In this document: in pieces, positions 25,005 to 32,775 of the stretch
Numbering within the stretch: the stretch's first letter is position 1
Layout of the letters: every line of letters starts with the position of its first letter
NCBI RefSeq assembly: GCF_007655005.1
Contig: NZ_SZVW01000025.1
Coordinates: 62,001 to 126,000 of the forward strand
DNA from: Streptomyces tibetensis
Lineage (GTDB): Bacteria; Actinomycetota; Actinomycetes; Streptomycetales; Streptomycetaceae
Direction of reading: 5' to 3'
Length of the DNA stretch: 64,000 nt
Made by a program: the position numbers and the translations under genes
The notes under the pieces: generated by a model
What the model saw: only the letters and a program-made list of their open reading frames with translations
What the model was told of the DNA's origin: nothing
Database searches by the model: none

Positions 25005-26501
25005 ATGACGGATCCCACACGACGGAACGTGCTGCGCGGGGCAGCGGCGATCACGGCGGCCGGCGCACTCGTCGGCACCGGCGCCGGGGCCGCCCCGGCC
25101 ATGGCAGCGCCCGCGGCGCCGCGCCGCTTCCCCTTCCTCGAGGGCGCGTTCGAGCCGGTCACCGAGGAGCTCACGGCCTTCGACCTTCCGGTCACCGGCC
25201 GCGTCCCGCGTGAGCTGAACGGCCGCTACCTGCGCAACGGCCCCAACGTCCTGGGGCTGGAGGACCCGCGCGCCCACCACTGGATGCTCGGCGACGGCAT
25301 GGTGCACGGCGTGCGGCTGCGCGAGGGCCGGGCCGAGTGGTACCGCAACCGCTGGGTGCGCTCCTCGCAGGTGGCGAAGAAGCTCGGCGAGCCCTACCCG
25401 GGTCCCGTGCCGCCGGACGACTTCCCGTGCAACACCCATGTGATCCCTCACCGGGGGCGGATCCTCGCGCTCCAGGAGAGCGGCCCGCTGCCGTACGAGC
25501 TCGACGACGAGCTGAACACCGTCGGCACGTACGACTTCCGGGGCACACTCCAGGGCCCGCTCACCGCGCACACCAAGTTCGACGTCCATGCCGACGAGCT
25601 GCACGCGATCGCCTACTACCCGACCTGGGACCACGTCCGCCACCTGGTCGTCGGCCCGGCGGGCCGGGTCGTGCGGACCACGAGGATCCCGGTGGCGGAC
25701 GCCCCGATGATCCACGACTTCGCGCTCACCGAGCACCACGTGGTGATCCTCGACATGCCGGTCACCTTCGACCCGGCGGGCGCCGAGCGCGGCGACCTCG
25801 TGCCGTACGTCTGGAACGACGGGCATCCGGCGCGGGTCGGTGTGCTGCCCCGCAAGGGCGGCGCGGTCCGCTGGTTCGAGGTCGATCCGGTCTACTACTC
25901 GCACACCCTCAACGCGTACGAGGAGGGGCCGCACATCGTCGTCGACATGACGAACTTCGACGCGCCGTTCCTCGTCGCCGGCAACGGCTCGGGCGGCCCC
26001 CACACGGCGGGCACCCCCCGGCTCGACCGCTGGACGATCGACCTGCGCCACGGGCGGGTGCGGACCAGGACCCTCGACGACCGCCCCCAGGAGTTCCCGC
26101 GCGTCAACGAGGCGCTGGTGTCCCGTCGGCACCGGTACGGCTACTCGGCCGCGGCCGCGGAGATGTCGCTCGCCTACCAGGCCGTCGACGGCACCCCGCC
26201 CGACGGGGCCTTCTCCAACGCGCTCCTCAAGCACGACCTGCTGCGCGGCACCTGCGACGTGCATCGGCTGCCCGTCGGCGCGGCGGCGAGCGAGGCCGTG
26301 TTCGTGCCGTCCGACCCGGGTGACGGAAGGGCGGCGGAGGACGACGGGTACGCGATCGCGTATGTGCACAACCCGGACCGCGGGGCGTCGGACCTGGTGA
26401 TCCTGGCGGCCCAGGACTTCACCGGGGAACCGGTGGCACGGATCCATCTCCCGGGCCGGGTGCCGCTCGGCTTCCATGGGAGCTGGATTCCCGACGCGTG
26501 A
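25005..26501 (+). CDS. Carotenoid cleavage oxygenase, Tat-exported
   Basis: A 498-residue carotenoid-oxygenase (RPE65/apocarotenoid dioxygenase) family protein. The four iron-ligand histidines are present: His189 (LTAHTKFD), His237 (MIHDFALTE), His300 (YYSHTLNAY) and His491 (GFHGSW). It starts with a twin-arginine signal (TRRNVLRGAAAITAAGALVG, cleavage near AMAAPAA), so unlike most relatives it is predicted to fold in the cytoplasm with iron and be exported. The substrate may be a carotenoid, stilbene or lignin-derived alkene. AGGAG precedes the ATG. No carotenoid biosynthesis genes are nearby. Confidence 0.88.
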   Translation: MTDPTRRNVLRGAAAITAAGALVGTGAGAAPAMAAPAAPRRFPFLEGAFEPVTEELTAFDLPVTGRVPRELNGRYLRNGPNVLGLEDPRAHHWMLGDGMVHGVRLREGRAEWYRNRWVRSSQVAKKLGEPYPGPVPPDDFPCNTHVIPHRGRILALQESGPLPYELDDELNTVGTYDFRGTLQGPLTAHTKFDVHADELHAIAYYPTWDHVRHLVVGPAGRVVRTTRIPVADAPMIHDFALTEHHVVILDMPVTFDPAGAERGDLVPYVWNDGHPARVGVLPRKGGAVRWFEVDPVYYSHTLNAYEEGPHIVVDMTNFDAPFLVAGNGSGGPHTAGTPRLDRWTIDLRHGRVRTRTLDDRPQEFPRVNEALVSRRHRYGYSAAAAEMSLAYQAVDGTPPDGAFSNALLKHDLLRGTCDVHRLPVGAAASEAVFVPSDPGDGRAAEDDGYAIAYVHNPDRGASDLVILAAQDFTGEPVARIHLPGRVPLGFHGSWIPDA

Positions 26502-26569
26502 TCCCCCTGCGTGTGATTGCGGGCGCGCCCCCCGGCGCGTGATCCCCGGCGATGCGCGATGGTGGAGCT

Positions 26570-27085
26570 ATGCATGCGAAGGACATCCTCATCGACGGTT
26601 TCAGCCGCATCCGCGAAGAAGTCCACGCCACCGTCGAGGGGCTCGGGCCCGACGAGCTGAGCGCCCGTCCCGCCCCCGACACCAACTCGATCGCCTGGCT
26701 GGTCTGGCACCTCACCCGCGTCCAGGACGACCACATGGCCGACGCCTTCGGCCACGACCAGGTCTGGCTGTCCCAGGACTGGGAGAAGCGCTTCGGTCTT
26801 GACCTCCCCCGCCGCGACACGGGCTACGGCCACAGCCCGGCCAAGGTCGCCCGGGTCCGGGTCGACTCGGCCGAGCTGCTGACCGGCTACCACGACGCGG
26901 TGCACGAGCAGAGCCTGGACGCCCTGCGGGGCCTCGCCGCCAAGGACCTGGAGCGCGTCGTCGACGAGCGCTGGGACCCGCCGGTCACCCTGGGCGTCCG
27001 GCTGGTCAGCGTCCTGTCCGACGATCTCCAGCACATCGGACAGGCCGCCTACCTGCGGGGACTGCTTCAGAGCGCGGCGGCGTAA
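26570..27085 (+). CDS. DinB-family (DUF664-like) protein
   Basis: A 171-residue four-helix-bundle protein of the DinB/mycothiol-transferase-like group. Candidate metal-site histidines lie in WLVWHLTRVQDDH, GYHDAVHEQS and DDLQHIGQA, the usual three-His pattern of the family. Members are thiol transferases or proteins of unknown activity. The ATG at 26570 has GGAG close upstream; an earlier in-frame ATG lacks one. Its 3' end overlaps the convergent adenosine deaminase gene by 19 bases. Confidence 0.82.
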   Translation: MHAKDILIDGFSRIREEVHATVEGLGPDELSARPAPDTNSIAWLVWHLTRVQDDHMADAFGHDQVWLSQDWEKRFGLDLPRRDTGYGHSPAKVARVRVDSAELLTGYHDAVHEQSLDALRGLAAKDLERVVDERWDPPVTLGVRLVSVLSDDLQHIGQAAYLRGLLQSAAA

Positions 27086-28146
27086 CCGGGCAGCACCACG
27101 TCAGCGATGAGTGCGTTGCGCTCGTCGAACGGGACGAACGCGCTCTTGAGGGCATTGACGGTGACCGTGCGCAGATCCTCGACGGTCCAGCCCGCCTGCT
27201 CGACCAGCAGGGACATCTCACGGGTCATCGTGGTGCCCGACACCAGCCGGTTGTCGGTGTTGAGGGTGACGCGGAAGCCGAGGTCCTTGAGCGCGGTGAT
27301 CGGGTGCTCGGCGATGGAGGTGGCGGCGCCCGTCTGGAGGTTGGACGTCGGGCACAGCTCCAGCGCGATGCGCCGGTCGCGCACCCAGCCCGCGAGCCGG
27401 CCGAGCTTGCCCGCCGCGAGGTCCGGGATGTCGTCGGTGATCCGCACGCCGTGCCCGATGCGCTGGGCGCCGCACACCTGCAAGGCCTGGTGGATGCTGG
27501 GCAGGCCGTGCGCCTCTCCGGCGTGGATGGTGAACGGCACGTTCTCGCGGCGCAGGTGCTCGAAGGCCGCGAGGTGGTCGGCGGGCGGGAAGCCGTCCTC
27601 GGCACCGGCGATGTCGAAGCCGACGACGCCGGCGTCGCGGAACGCCACGGCCAGGTCGGCCGCCTCGCGCACCCGGTCGAACATCCGCATCCCGCACAGC
27701 AGGGTGCCGACCCGTACGGGTGTGCCCGCGGCAGCGGCCTTCGCCATGCCCGCCGCGAGGCCCTCCTGGACGGTCTCCACGACCTCGGCCATGGTCAGCT
27801 CGCCGTTGGTGTTCAGCTCGGGGGCGTAGCGCACCTCGCCGTACACGACACCGTCGGCGGCCAGGTCGAGCACGTACTCCTCGGCCGTGCGCAGCAGGCC
27901 CTCGCGGGTCTGCATGACGGCGAGAGTGTGCTCGAAGGTGGCTATGTAGCGCACCAGGTCGCCGGAGTTGGCTGCCTCGTAGTACCAGGCGGCGAGCTCG
28001 TCCGGGTCGGTGGTGGGCAGGGTGTGGCCGACCGCCTCGGCCAGCTCCACCACGGTGGCGGGGCGCAGACCGCCGTCGAGGTGGTCGTGCAGCACGGCCT
28101 TGGGGAGGCGGCGGATCAGGTCGGTGTCTACGCGCGTAGCAGTCAT
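27067..28146 (-). CDS. add: Adenosine deaminase
   Basis: A 359-residue amidohydrolase that converts adenosine to inosine in purine salvage. Zinc ligands His20 and His22 (HDHLDG), the catalytic Glu in HAGEAHG, the His of IGHGVRI and the Asp of NTDNRLVSG are all present. Length is normal for bacterial enzymes. The VOC gene upstream on the same strand is 42 bases away and may share a transcript. The C-terminus runs into the DinB gene on the other strand. Confidence 0.94.
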   Translation of the reverse strand: MTATRVDTDLIRRLPKAVLHDHLDGGLRPATVVELAEAVGHTLPTTDPDELAAWYYEAANSGDLVRYIATFEHTLAVMQTREGLLRTAEEYVLDLAADGVVYGEVRYAPELNTNGELTMAEVVETVQEGLAAGMAKAAAAGTPVRVGTLLCGMRMFDRVREAADLAVAFRDAGVVGFDIAGAEDGFPPADHLAAFEHLRRENVPFTIHAGEAHGLPSIHQALQVCGAQRIGHGVRITDDIPDLAAGKLGRLAGWVRDRRIALELCPTSNLQTGAATSIAEHPITALKDLGFRVTLNTDNRLVSGTTMTREMSLLVEQAGWTVEDLRTVTVNALKSAFVPFDERNALIADVVLPGYAAAL

Positions 28147-28188
28147 GGCGGTCTTTCCTCGGGCAGATGGTTCGAAGGGGCGGGAAGG

Positions 28189-28581
28189 TCAGCCGGCGGG
28201 CTGCAGCAGGTCCCAGCGATTGCCGTACAGATCCTGGAAGACGGCGACGGTCCCGTACGGCTCGTGACGCGGGTCCTCCAGGAAGGTCACGCCCGCCGCG
28301 GTCATACGGGCGTGGTCGCGGGCGAAGTCGTCGGTGTGCAGGAAGAAGCCGACCCGTCCGCCGGTCTGGTCACCGACCCGGGCGGCCTGGGTCTCCCCCT
28401 TGGCGCGGGCCAGCAGCAGACCGGTGCCGGCCCCCGGGGTGCCGGGTTCGACGACGACCCAGCGGGACCCGTCGGGCCGGGGCGCGTCCTCGGCGAGCCG
28501 GAAGCCGAGGGCGTCGGTATAGAAGCGGATCGCCTCGTCGTAGTCGTCGACGACGAGGGTGACCAGGGCGATACGTCTCAT
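28189..28581 (-). CDS. Single-domain VOC protein
   Basis: A 130-residue glyoxalase-fold protein: LVTLVVDDYDEAIRFYTDAL at the N-terminus, DGSRWVVVEPG in the middle, and DLYGNRWDLLQP at the C-terminus, where the usual metal-binding Glu of glyoxalase I is not obvious. Probably a resistance or small-molecule-binding protein. GAGAGG lies six bases before the ATG at 28581. Divergent from the tautomerase gene across a region with two palindromes. Confidence 0.83.
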   Translation of the reverse strand: MRRIALVTLVVDDYDEAIRFYTDALGFRLAEDAPRPDGSRWVVVEPGTPGAGTGLLLARAKGETQAARVGDQTGGRVGFFLHTDDFARDHARMTAAGVTFLEDPRHEPYGTVAVFQDLYGNRWDLLQPAG

Positions 28582-28612
28582 CAGGGCCTCTCGGAGCGGG
28601 CGGTTGACCGGA

Positions 28613-28632
28613 GAGGTTATACGTAAAACCTC
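28613..28632. promoter_or_regulatory. 20-bp palindromic operator candidate
   Basis: GAGGTTATACGTAAAACCTC is an inverted repeat with only one mismatched pair. It lies 32 bases upstream of the VOC start, where a repressor would block its promoter. No regulator gene is adjacent. Confidence 0.5.
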
Positions 28633-28672
28633 ACGGATGCCAACTACCGGGCCGACTTCCGTGAGCAGCGTT

Positions 28673-28690
28673 GTAACTACTAGTATGTAC
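28673..28690. promoter_or_regulatory. 18-bp palindrome overlapping the tautomerase promoter region
   Basis: GTAACTACTAGTATGTAC pairs at 14 of 18 positions around ACTAGT, and includes the -10-like TAGTAT (28681-28686) ahead of the tautomerase gene. A repressor or MarR-type operator is possible. Confidence 0.4.
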
Positions 28691-28716
28691 AGTCCCGATC
28701 GCCCCCAGGAGGTCCC

Positions 28717-29148
28717 ATGCCTTTCGTCCGCATCGACACGCTCCGCGCCGGGCCCGAGCGCCTGGCCGCACTCGGCCGTGCCGTGCACGACGCCCTGACC
28801 GAGACCATCGGCATCCCGCCCGACGACCGGTTCCAGGTCCTCGTGGACCACGACGGCACGAGCGGCACCCTGCGCTGCGACGACTACCTCGGCGTACACC
28901 GCGACGAGGGCATCGCCTACATCGCGATCACCCTGCGCTCCGGTCGTACGCCCGCACAGAAGCAGGCGCTGTACCGCCGGACCGCCGAGCTCGCCCACGC
29001 GTACGCGGGCACCGAGCCGCGGAACGTGTTCGTCGTGCTGACCGAGAACGAGTCGGCCGACTGGTCACTGGGCGAGGGCGTGGCGCAGTATCTGGACACG
29101 GCCCTGAGCCTGAGGCGGCCTAGTGCTGGGCTGCCGGCCGGTCGGTGA
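28717..29148 (+). CDS. Tautomerase-superfamily protein
   Basis: A 143-residue tautomerase. Pro follows the initiator Met (PFVRIDTL), giving the N-terminal proline catalytic base of the 4-oxalocrotonate tautomerase/MSAD superfamily; Arg residues follow in LRAGPERL and FVVLTENESADWSLG. The length suggests the longer fused-type trimer rather than a 62-residue 4-OT. Likely substrate: a keto-enol acid or a malonate-semialdehyde-like compound. AGGAGG precedes the start. Its 3' end runs over a degraded M20 amidohydrolase on the other strand. Confidence 0.82.
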   Translation: MPFVRIDTLRAGPERLAALGRAVHDALTETIGIPPDDRFQVLVDHDGTSGTLRCDDYLGVHRDEGIAYIAITLRSGRTPAQKQALYRRTAELAHAYAGTEPRNVFVVLTENESADWSLGEGVAQYLDTALSLRRPSAGLPAGR

Positions 29149-29317
29149 GCAGGCCGGCCATGGCGTGCACGCCGTGGCCGATCGCCCGCTCGTCGGCGGC
29201 GAAATCGGGTGTGTGCGGCGCGCCGTTCATCCCCGACTCGGCGTCCGCGACGCCGAGGTGGAACTGCGCGCCCGGAGCCTCTTCGAGGTACAGGGCGAAA
29301 TCCTCTGAGAAGGCTTC
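29120..29317 (-). pseudogene. 3' remnant of an M20-family amidohydrolase/peptidase
   Basis: On the minus strand this stretch reads AFSEDFALYLEEAPGAQFHL, then GVADAES... GMNGAPHTPDFAADERAIGH, and ends GLLTDRPAAQH followed by a TAG stop (29120-29122). This is the last ~65 residues of an M20 metallopeptidase/N-acyl amino acid amidohydrolase: the SEDF motif and the HTPDF...DERAI end are characteristic. An in-frame TGA lies just upstream and the rest of the roughly 400-residue gene is missing, replaced by the neighbouring gene that stops at 29318. Confidence 0.75.
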
Positions 29318-29596
29318 TCAGGACTCATCATCGATCAGCCCGAAGCCCTCCGGGAACTCTTCCAGGAACGCGCGGCGAGCCGGGTTGCCCTCGGCGGCTG
29401 CCATCTCCCCGACCAGCGCGATCAGCTCCTGTCGTTGATCACTCGGCAGCGTGCTGACCACGTGCCCAAACCCCTCCATGACCTTGACCGCGTCGTCCTG
29501 ATCCATCTGCTCGTCCTCGCTGCCGTCGATGAACCACAGGACATCGACCAAAGCCTCGGCCAGGGCACGAGTCAGAGTCGGGTACGAGGACGTCAC
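29318..29596 (-). CDS. Small hypothetical protein
   Basis: A 92-residue acidic, helical protein (TLTRALAEALVDVLWFIDGS, DDAVKVMEGFGHVVSTL, ELIALVGEMAAAEGN, FLEEFPEGFGLIDDES). No domain is recognised. The GTG at 29596 has GGGAGG six bases upstream; a GTG at 29644 would add 16 residues that also look plausible (WWDDRTLPLIRREAL) but lacks a ribosome-binding site. It abuts the M20 remnant, so it probably arrived with the event that removed the peptidase gene. Confidence 0.6.
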   Translation of the reverse strand: MTSSYPTLTRALAEALVDVLWFIDGSEDEQMDQDDAVKVMEGFGHVVSTLPSDQRQELIALVGEMAAAEGNPARRAFLEEFPEGFGLIDDES

Positions 29597-29839
29597 GAGG
29601 GCCTCCCGGCGGATCAGCGGCAGAGTCCGGTCATCCCACCACACACCACTGACATCACTGTCCGGGAGCCTTAAGAGGCCCTTCTCACTGCGGAGGCGGG
29701 CGCGTTCGCGGCGTTGGGCGGCCAGGATCCAGGGACAGGACACGACCCGGGATGTCGCCGTGCCGGATGCGCCCCGGCCGGGAGGCGCAGAGGATGGAAG
29801 CGAGAGGTGGGTCGCCGCGCGGGGTGTGCTGAGAAGGGG

Positions 29840-30706
29840 ATGGCGATCGTGGATCTCATACTGCGCCCGGGCACTGCGGACGATGCCGCAGAGTGCGGAA
29901 GGATCTGCTACGAGGCCTTCGCCGGCATCGCCAAGGAGCACGCGTTCCCGCCCGACATCCCGAGCCCCGACGTGGGTGTCGCGCTGATCGAAGCAGCCCT
30001 GACGCACCCGGGTTTCTACAGTGTCGTCGCCGAGCTCGACGGGCGGATCGTGGGCAGCAACTTCCTCGACGAACGCTCGATCGTCGTCGGGGTCGGGCCC
30101 GTCACCGTCGACCCCACCGTGCAGAACGCGGGCGTGGGCCGCCGCCTGATGCTGGACGTGATGGAGCGGGCCGACGAGCGGGGGGCGCCGGGCATCCGGC
30201 TGTTGCAGAGCGGCTACCACAACAGGTCGTTCTCCCTGTACATGAGCCTGGGCTTCGCCCACCGGGCCACGGTGGCCTGCGTGCAGGGCGCGCCGATCGG
30301 GCGCGCGATGCCCGGGTACGAGGTGCGGGAGGCAACGGACGCGGACCTCGGCGCCTGCAACGACGTGTGCCGGCAGGTCCACGGCGTGGACCGCGGCGGC
30401 GAGGTGGCCGACGCGCTCAAACAGGGCACCGCCCGGGTCGTCGAGCGCGCAGGACGGGTCACGGGCTACGCCACCGACCTGGCCTTCTTCGCGCACGCCG
30501 TGGGCGAGACCGTCCCGGACCTCCAGGCCCTGATCGCGGCGGCCCCGCAGTTCGGCGGTCCCGGCATCCTCGTACCCGCGGGCGACAGCGCGCTGCTCAG
30601 GTGGTGCATGTCCAACGGCCTCAAGGTCGTGCAGCTGATGAGCCTGATGACCATCGGCCTGTACAACCGGCCCGACGGGGCTTACCTGCCCTCGATCCTC
30701 TACTAG
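29840..30706 (+). CDS. GNAT-family N-acetyltransferase with two GNAT-like halves
   Basis: A 288-residue acetyltransferase. The first half carries the acetyl-CoA site (VTVDPTVQNAGVGRRLM, motif A Q/RxxGxG/A) and the helix SLYMSLGF; the second half (from about 165, YEVREATDADLGACNDVCR) is a second, degenerate GNAT-like domain. The acyl acceptor is unknown. The ATG at 29840 touches the AAGGGG ribosome-binding site; GTG at 29849 has better spacing and may be the true start. Confidence 0.82.
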   Translation: MAIVDLILRPGTADDAAECGRICYEAFAGIAKEHAFPPDIPSPDVGVALIEAALTHPGFYSVVAELDGRIVGSNFLDERSIVVGVGPVTVDPTVQNAGVGRRLMLDVMERADERGAPGIRLLQSGYHNRSFSLYMSLGFAHRATVACVQGAPIGRAMPGYEVREATDADLGACNDVCRQVHGVDRGGEVADALKQGTARVVERAGRVTGYATDLAFFAHAVGETVPDLQALIAAAPQFGGPGILVPAGDSALLRWCMSNGLKVVQLMSLMTIGLYNRPDGAYLPSILY

Positions 30707-30821
30707 ATGATCGATTTCAAGGGATGCCTGCGGAGGGTGTGGGGTGGGCGGCGGCCGAAGCCACCGCGAGACGGTCAGGCGGCGGGCTGCCGGCCCTGGT
30801 TGTCGACGTGGCAGCGGGCGG

Positions 30822-31211
30822 TCAGGCGTCAGGGTCGACTTCGGGGTGCGTGAACCGCACGGGCTTGCCCAGCGACCGGGCGTAGGCGATTTCGGCTCGG
30901 GTGCTGTCTCCGATGTAATCGCCGACCACGAGCACCTCGTCAGCGAGCCGGATCTTCGCCCGGTGCAGGTCGTCGAGTCGAACCTTCAGCGCCTCGGCCT
31001 CGGCAGGATCGGACCAGAGTTCGTGCGGCGACTTCATGTCACAGCCCGGTTTGACGACAATCTTTCCGGCTTTGGTCTCCCGCAGATCGGCCTCGCTCAT
31101 CTCGGCCATGAAGCGGGTGGAGCCGCAGATCACGACGATACGCGGGAGGCTCAACAGCTTCTTCGCGTCGGCGAGCTTCTCCTCGGGGGTGAGCGGTTGC
31201 GGGTATGACAC
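30822..31211 (-). CDS. Nucleoside 2-deoxyribosyltransferase-like protein
   Basis: A 129-residue protein with the Rossmann-like IVVICGSTRFM start, a middle DEVLVVGDYIGDSTRAEIAYARSLGKPVRF and an overall layout seen in nucleoside 2-deoxyribosyltransferase-like/DUF4406-type proteins, where the Asp and Glu of this last region form the active site. It could act in nucleotide salvage or be a phage-derived domain. The GTG at 31211 has AGGAGG upstream. It is not obviously part of an operon. Confidence 0.65.
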   Translation of the reverse strand: MSYPQPLTPEEKLADAKKLLSLPRIVVICGSTRFMAEMSEADLRETKAGKIVVKPGCDMKSPHELWSDPAEAEALKVRLDDLHRAKIRLADEVLVVGDYIGDSTRAEIAYARSLGKPVRFTHPEVDPDA

Positions 31212-31358
31212 TGGTTCCTCCTGGTGATGCGGTCCAAGGGGTGCCGGGAACAGATCGTCCAGGACGTGCGGCCCCGGACGCCAGGCGGAAGACGCGGTCC
31301 CCGGGCCTAGGACCGTGGCCCGAGGCGCCGGGCGCCGCCGCTCGCTACCGTCGCGTCC

Positions 31359-31817
31359 ATGACGATCAACGAGCCACCCCGCACCCCCGAGCAGCGCAAG
31401 GCCGACCTGCTGGGCCGCCTGGAGCGGGAGATCGACATCTGGGTCGCGACGGCGGATGCCGGAGGGATCCCCTGCCTGGTGCCGCTGTGGTTCGTGTGGC
31501 ACGACGAAGCGGTGTGGCTGTGCACCCGGCTGACCAACCCCACCGGCCGCAGTCTGCGGGACGGTGCGCAGGCCCGGCTGGCCTTCGGGGACACCCGGGA
31601 CGTCGTACTCGTCGACGGTGAGGTGCGGACCTACCCGATGCGGGAGGCGCCGTCGGCGGCGGCCGAGGCGTTTCGCGCGAAGACCGGCTGGGATCCGCGC
31701 ACGGACCACGCGTCGTACGCGTTCTTCCGGGTGCGGCCGCGGGCGGTGCAGGCGTGGTGCGAGCAGCACGAGCTGCCCCGCAGGCACCTCATGCGGGAGG
31801 GCGCCTGGGCCGTGTAA
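31359..31817 (+). CDS. Pyridoxamine-5'-phosphate-oxidase-family (flavin/F420 split-barrel) protein
   Basis: A 152-residue split beta-barrel protein: IWVATADAGGIPCLVPLWFV, then VWLCTRLTNPTGRSLRDG and ARLAFGDTRDVVLVDGEV, the pattern of PPOX-family proteins that bind FMN or F420. In actinobacteria most small members are F420-dependent reductases. No ribosome-binding site; TACCGT (31346-31351) ends seven bases before the ATG, suggesting a leaderless message. Confidence 0.82.
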   Translation: MTINEPPRTPEQRKADLLGRLEREIDIWVATADAGGIPCLVPLWFVWHDEAVWLCTRLTNPTGRSLRDGAQARLAFGDTRDVVLVDGEVRTYPMREAPSAAAEAFRAKTGWDPRTDHASYAFFRVRPRAVQAWCEQHELPRRHLMREGAWAV

Positions 31818-31824
31818 ATGTCGC

Positions 31825-32733
31825 TCAACCGGCCTCGTGGCGACGCGAGCCGAGCCGCTTCAGTTCCTCGTCGGTGAGGCGGATCGCGCCCGCTGCCACG
31901 TTCTGCGTGAGGTGGTCGGGGTTGCCGGTGCCGGGTATGGCGAGGACGTGGGGGCCCTGGTGGAGGGTCCAGGCGATGCGGATCTGGGCGGGGCTCGCGC
32001 CATGGGCCCGGGCCACGGCTCGGACGTCTTCGTCGTGGTCGGTGGTGGCGCCCTGCTCACCGGCCTCGCCGGCGACGGCGTAGAACGGCACGAAGGCGAT
32101 GCCCTGCTCGCCGCAGACGCGGAGCAGTTCGTCGCTGTCGGGGTCGGGGCGGTCGAGGGCGTACCGGTTCTGGACGCAGATCACGGGGGCGATGGCCTGG
32201 GCCTCGGCCAGATGGCGGGCTGTGACGTTGGAGATGCCGAGGTGGCGGATCAGGCCCGCCTCGCGCAGCTCCGCGAGGGCGCCGAAGTGCTCGGCGACGG
32301 AGTCGTACCTCGGCATCCGGCGCAGATTGACCACGTCCAGGTGGTCGCGGCCGAGCTGGCGCAGGTTCTCCTCGACGTGGCCGCGCAGGTCCTCGGGGCG
32401 GGCCGAGGTGGCCCATTCGCCGTCGTAGGCGCGGTACGGGCCCACTTTGGTGACGATGACGAGGTCGTCGGGGTAGGGCGCGAGCGCGCTGTTGATGAGT
32501 TCGTTGGCGGAGCGCAGGGACGAGAAGTAGAAAGCGGCCGTGTCGATGTGGTTCACGCCGAGCTCGACCGCCCTGCGCAGGACGGCGATCGAGCGTTCGC
32601 GGTCGCTGGGTGTGCCGTGATGGAAGGCGGCGCTGCCCGTCAGCCGCATCGCGCCGAAGCCGATGCGGTGGACGGGCAGGTCGCCGAGTTCAAAGGTGCC
32701 CGCGGCGGCCGCGGTGATCGTCTGTGAGTCCAT
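31825..32733 (-). CDS. Aldo/keto reductase
   Basis: A 302-residue aldo/keto reductase: LPVHRIGFGAMRLTG, VNHIDTAAFYFSS with the catalytic Asp and Tyr, VIVTKVGPY with Lys. The position that is usually His (YxH) reads VVNLRRMPRY, i.e. Asn/Leu in place of the YSH/QLH motif, as in the oxidoreductase subgroup related to YdbC/pyridoxal reductases. Start at ATG 32733 or GTG 32751; neither has a clear ribosome-binding site. It ends 8 bases from the convergent PPOX gene. Confidence 0.83.
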   Translation of the reverse strand: MDSQTITAAAAGTFELGDLPVHRIGFGAMRLTGSAAFHHGTPSDRERSIAVLRRAVELGVNHIDTAAFYFSSLRSANELINSALAPYPDDLVIVTKVGPYRAYDGEWATSARPEDLRGHVEENLRQLGRDHLDVVNLRRMPRYDSVAEHFGALAELREAGLIRHLGISNVTARHLAEAQAIAPVICVQNRYALDRPDPDSDELLRVCGEQGIAFVPFYAVAGEAGEQGATTDHDEDVRAVARAHGASPAQIRIAWTLHQGPHVLAIPGTGNPDHLTQNVAAGAIRLTDEELKRLGSRRHEAG

Positions 32734-32775
32734 CGGCGGAGTTTCACACACGGCACCCGGGTCGGCGTAACCGGT

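Noticed and set aside
29597..29839. Upstream extension of the 92-residue protein through a TTA-containing frame
   Set aside because: TTA is rare in Streptomyces and the extension lacks a ribosome-binding site; the GTG at 29596 has a strong one. A 16-codon extension from GTG 29644 remains possible.
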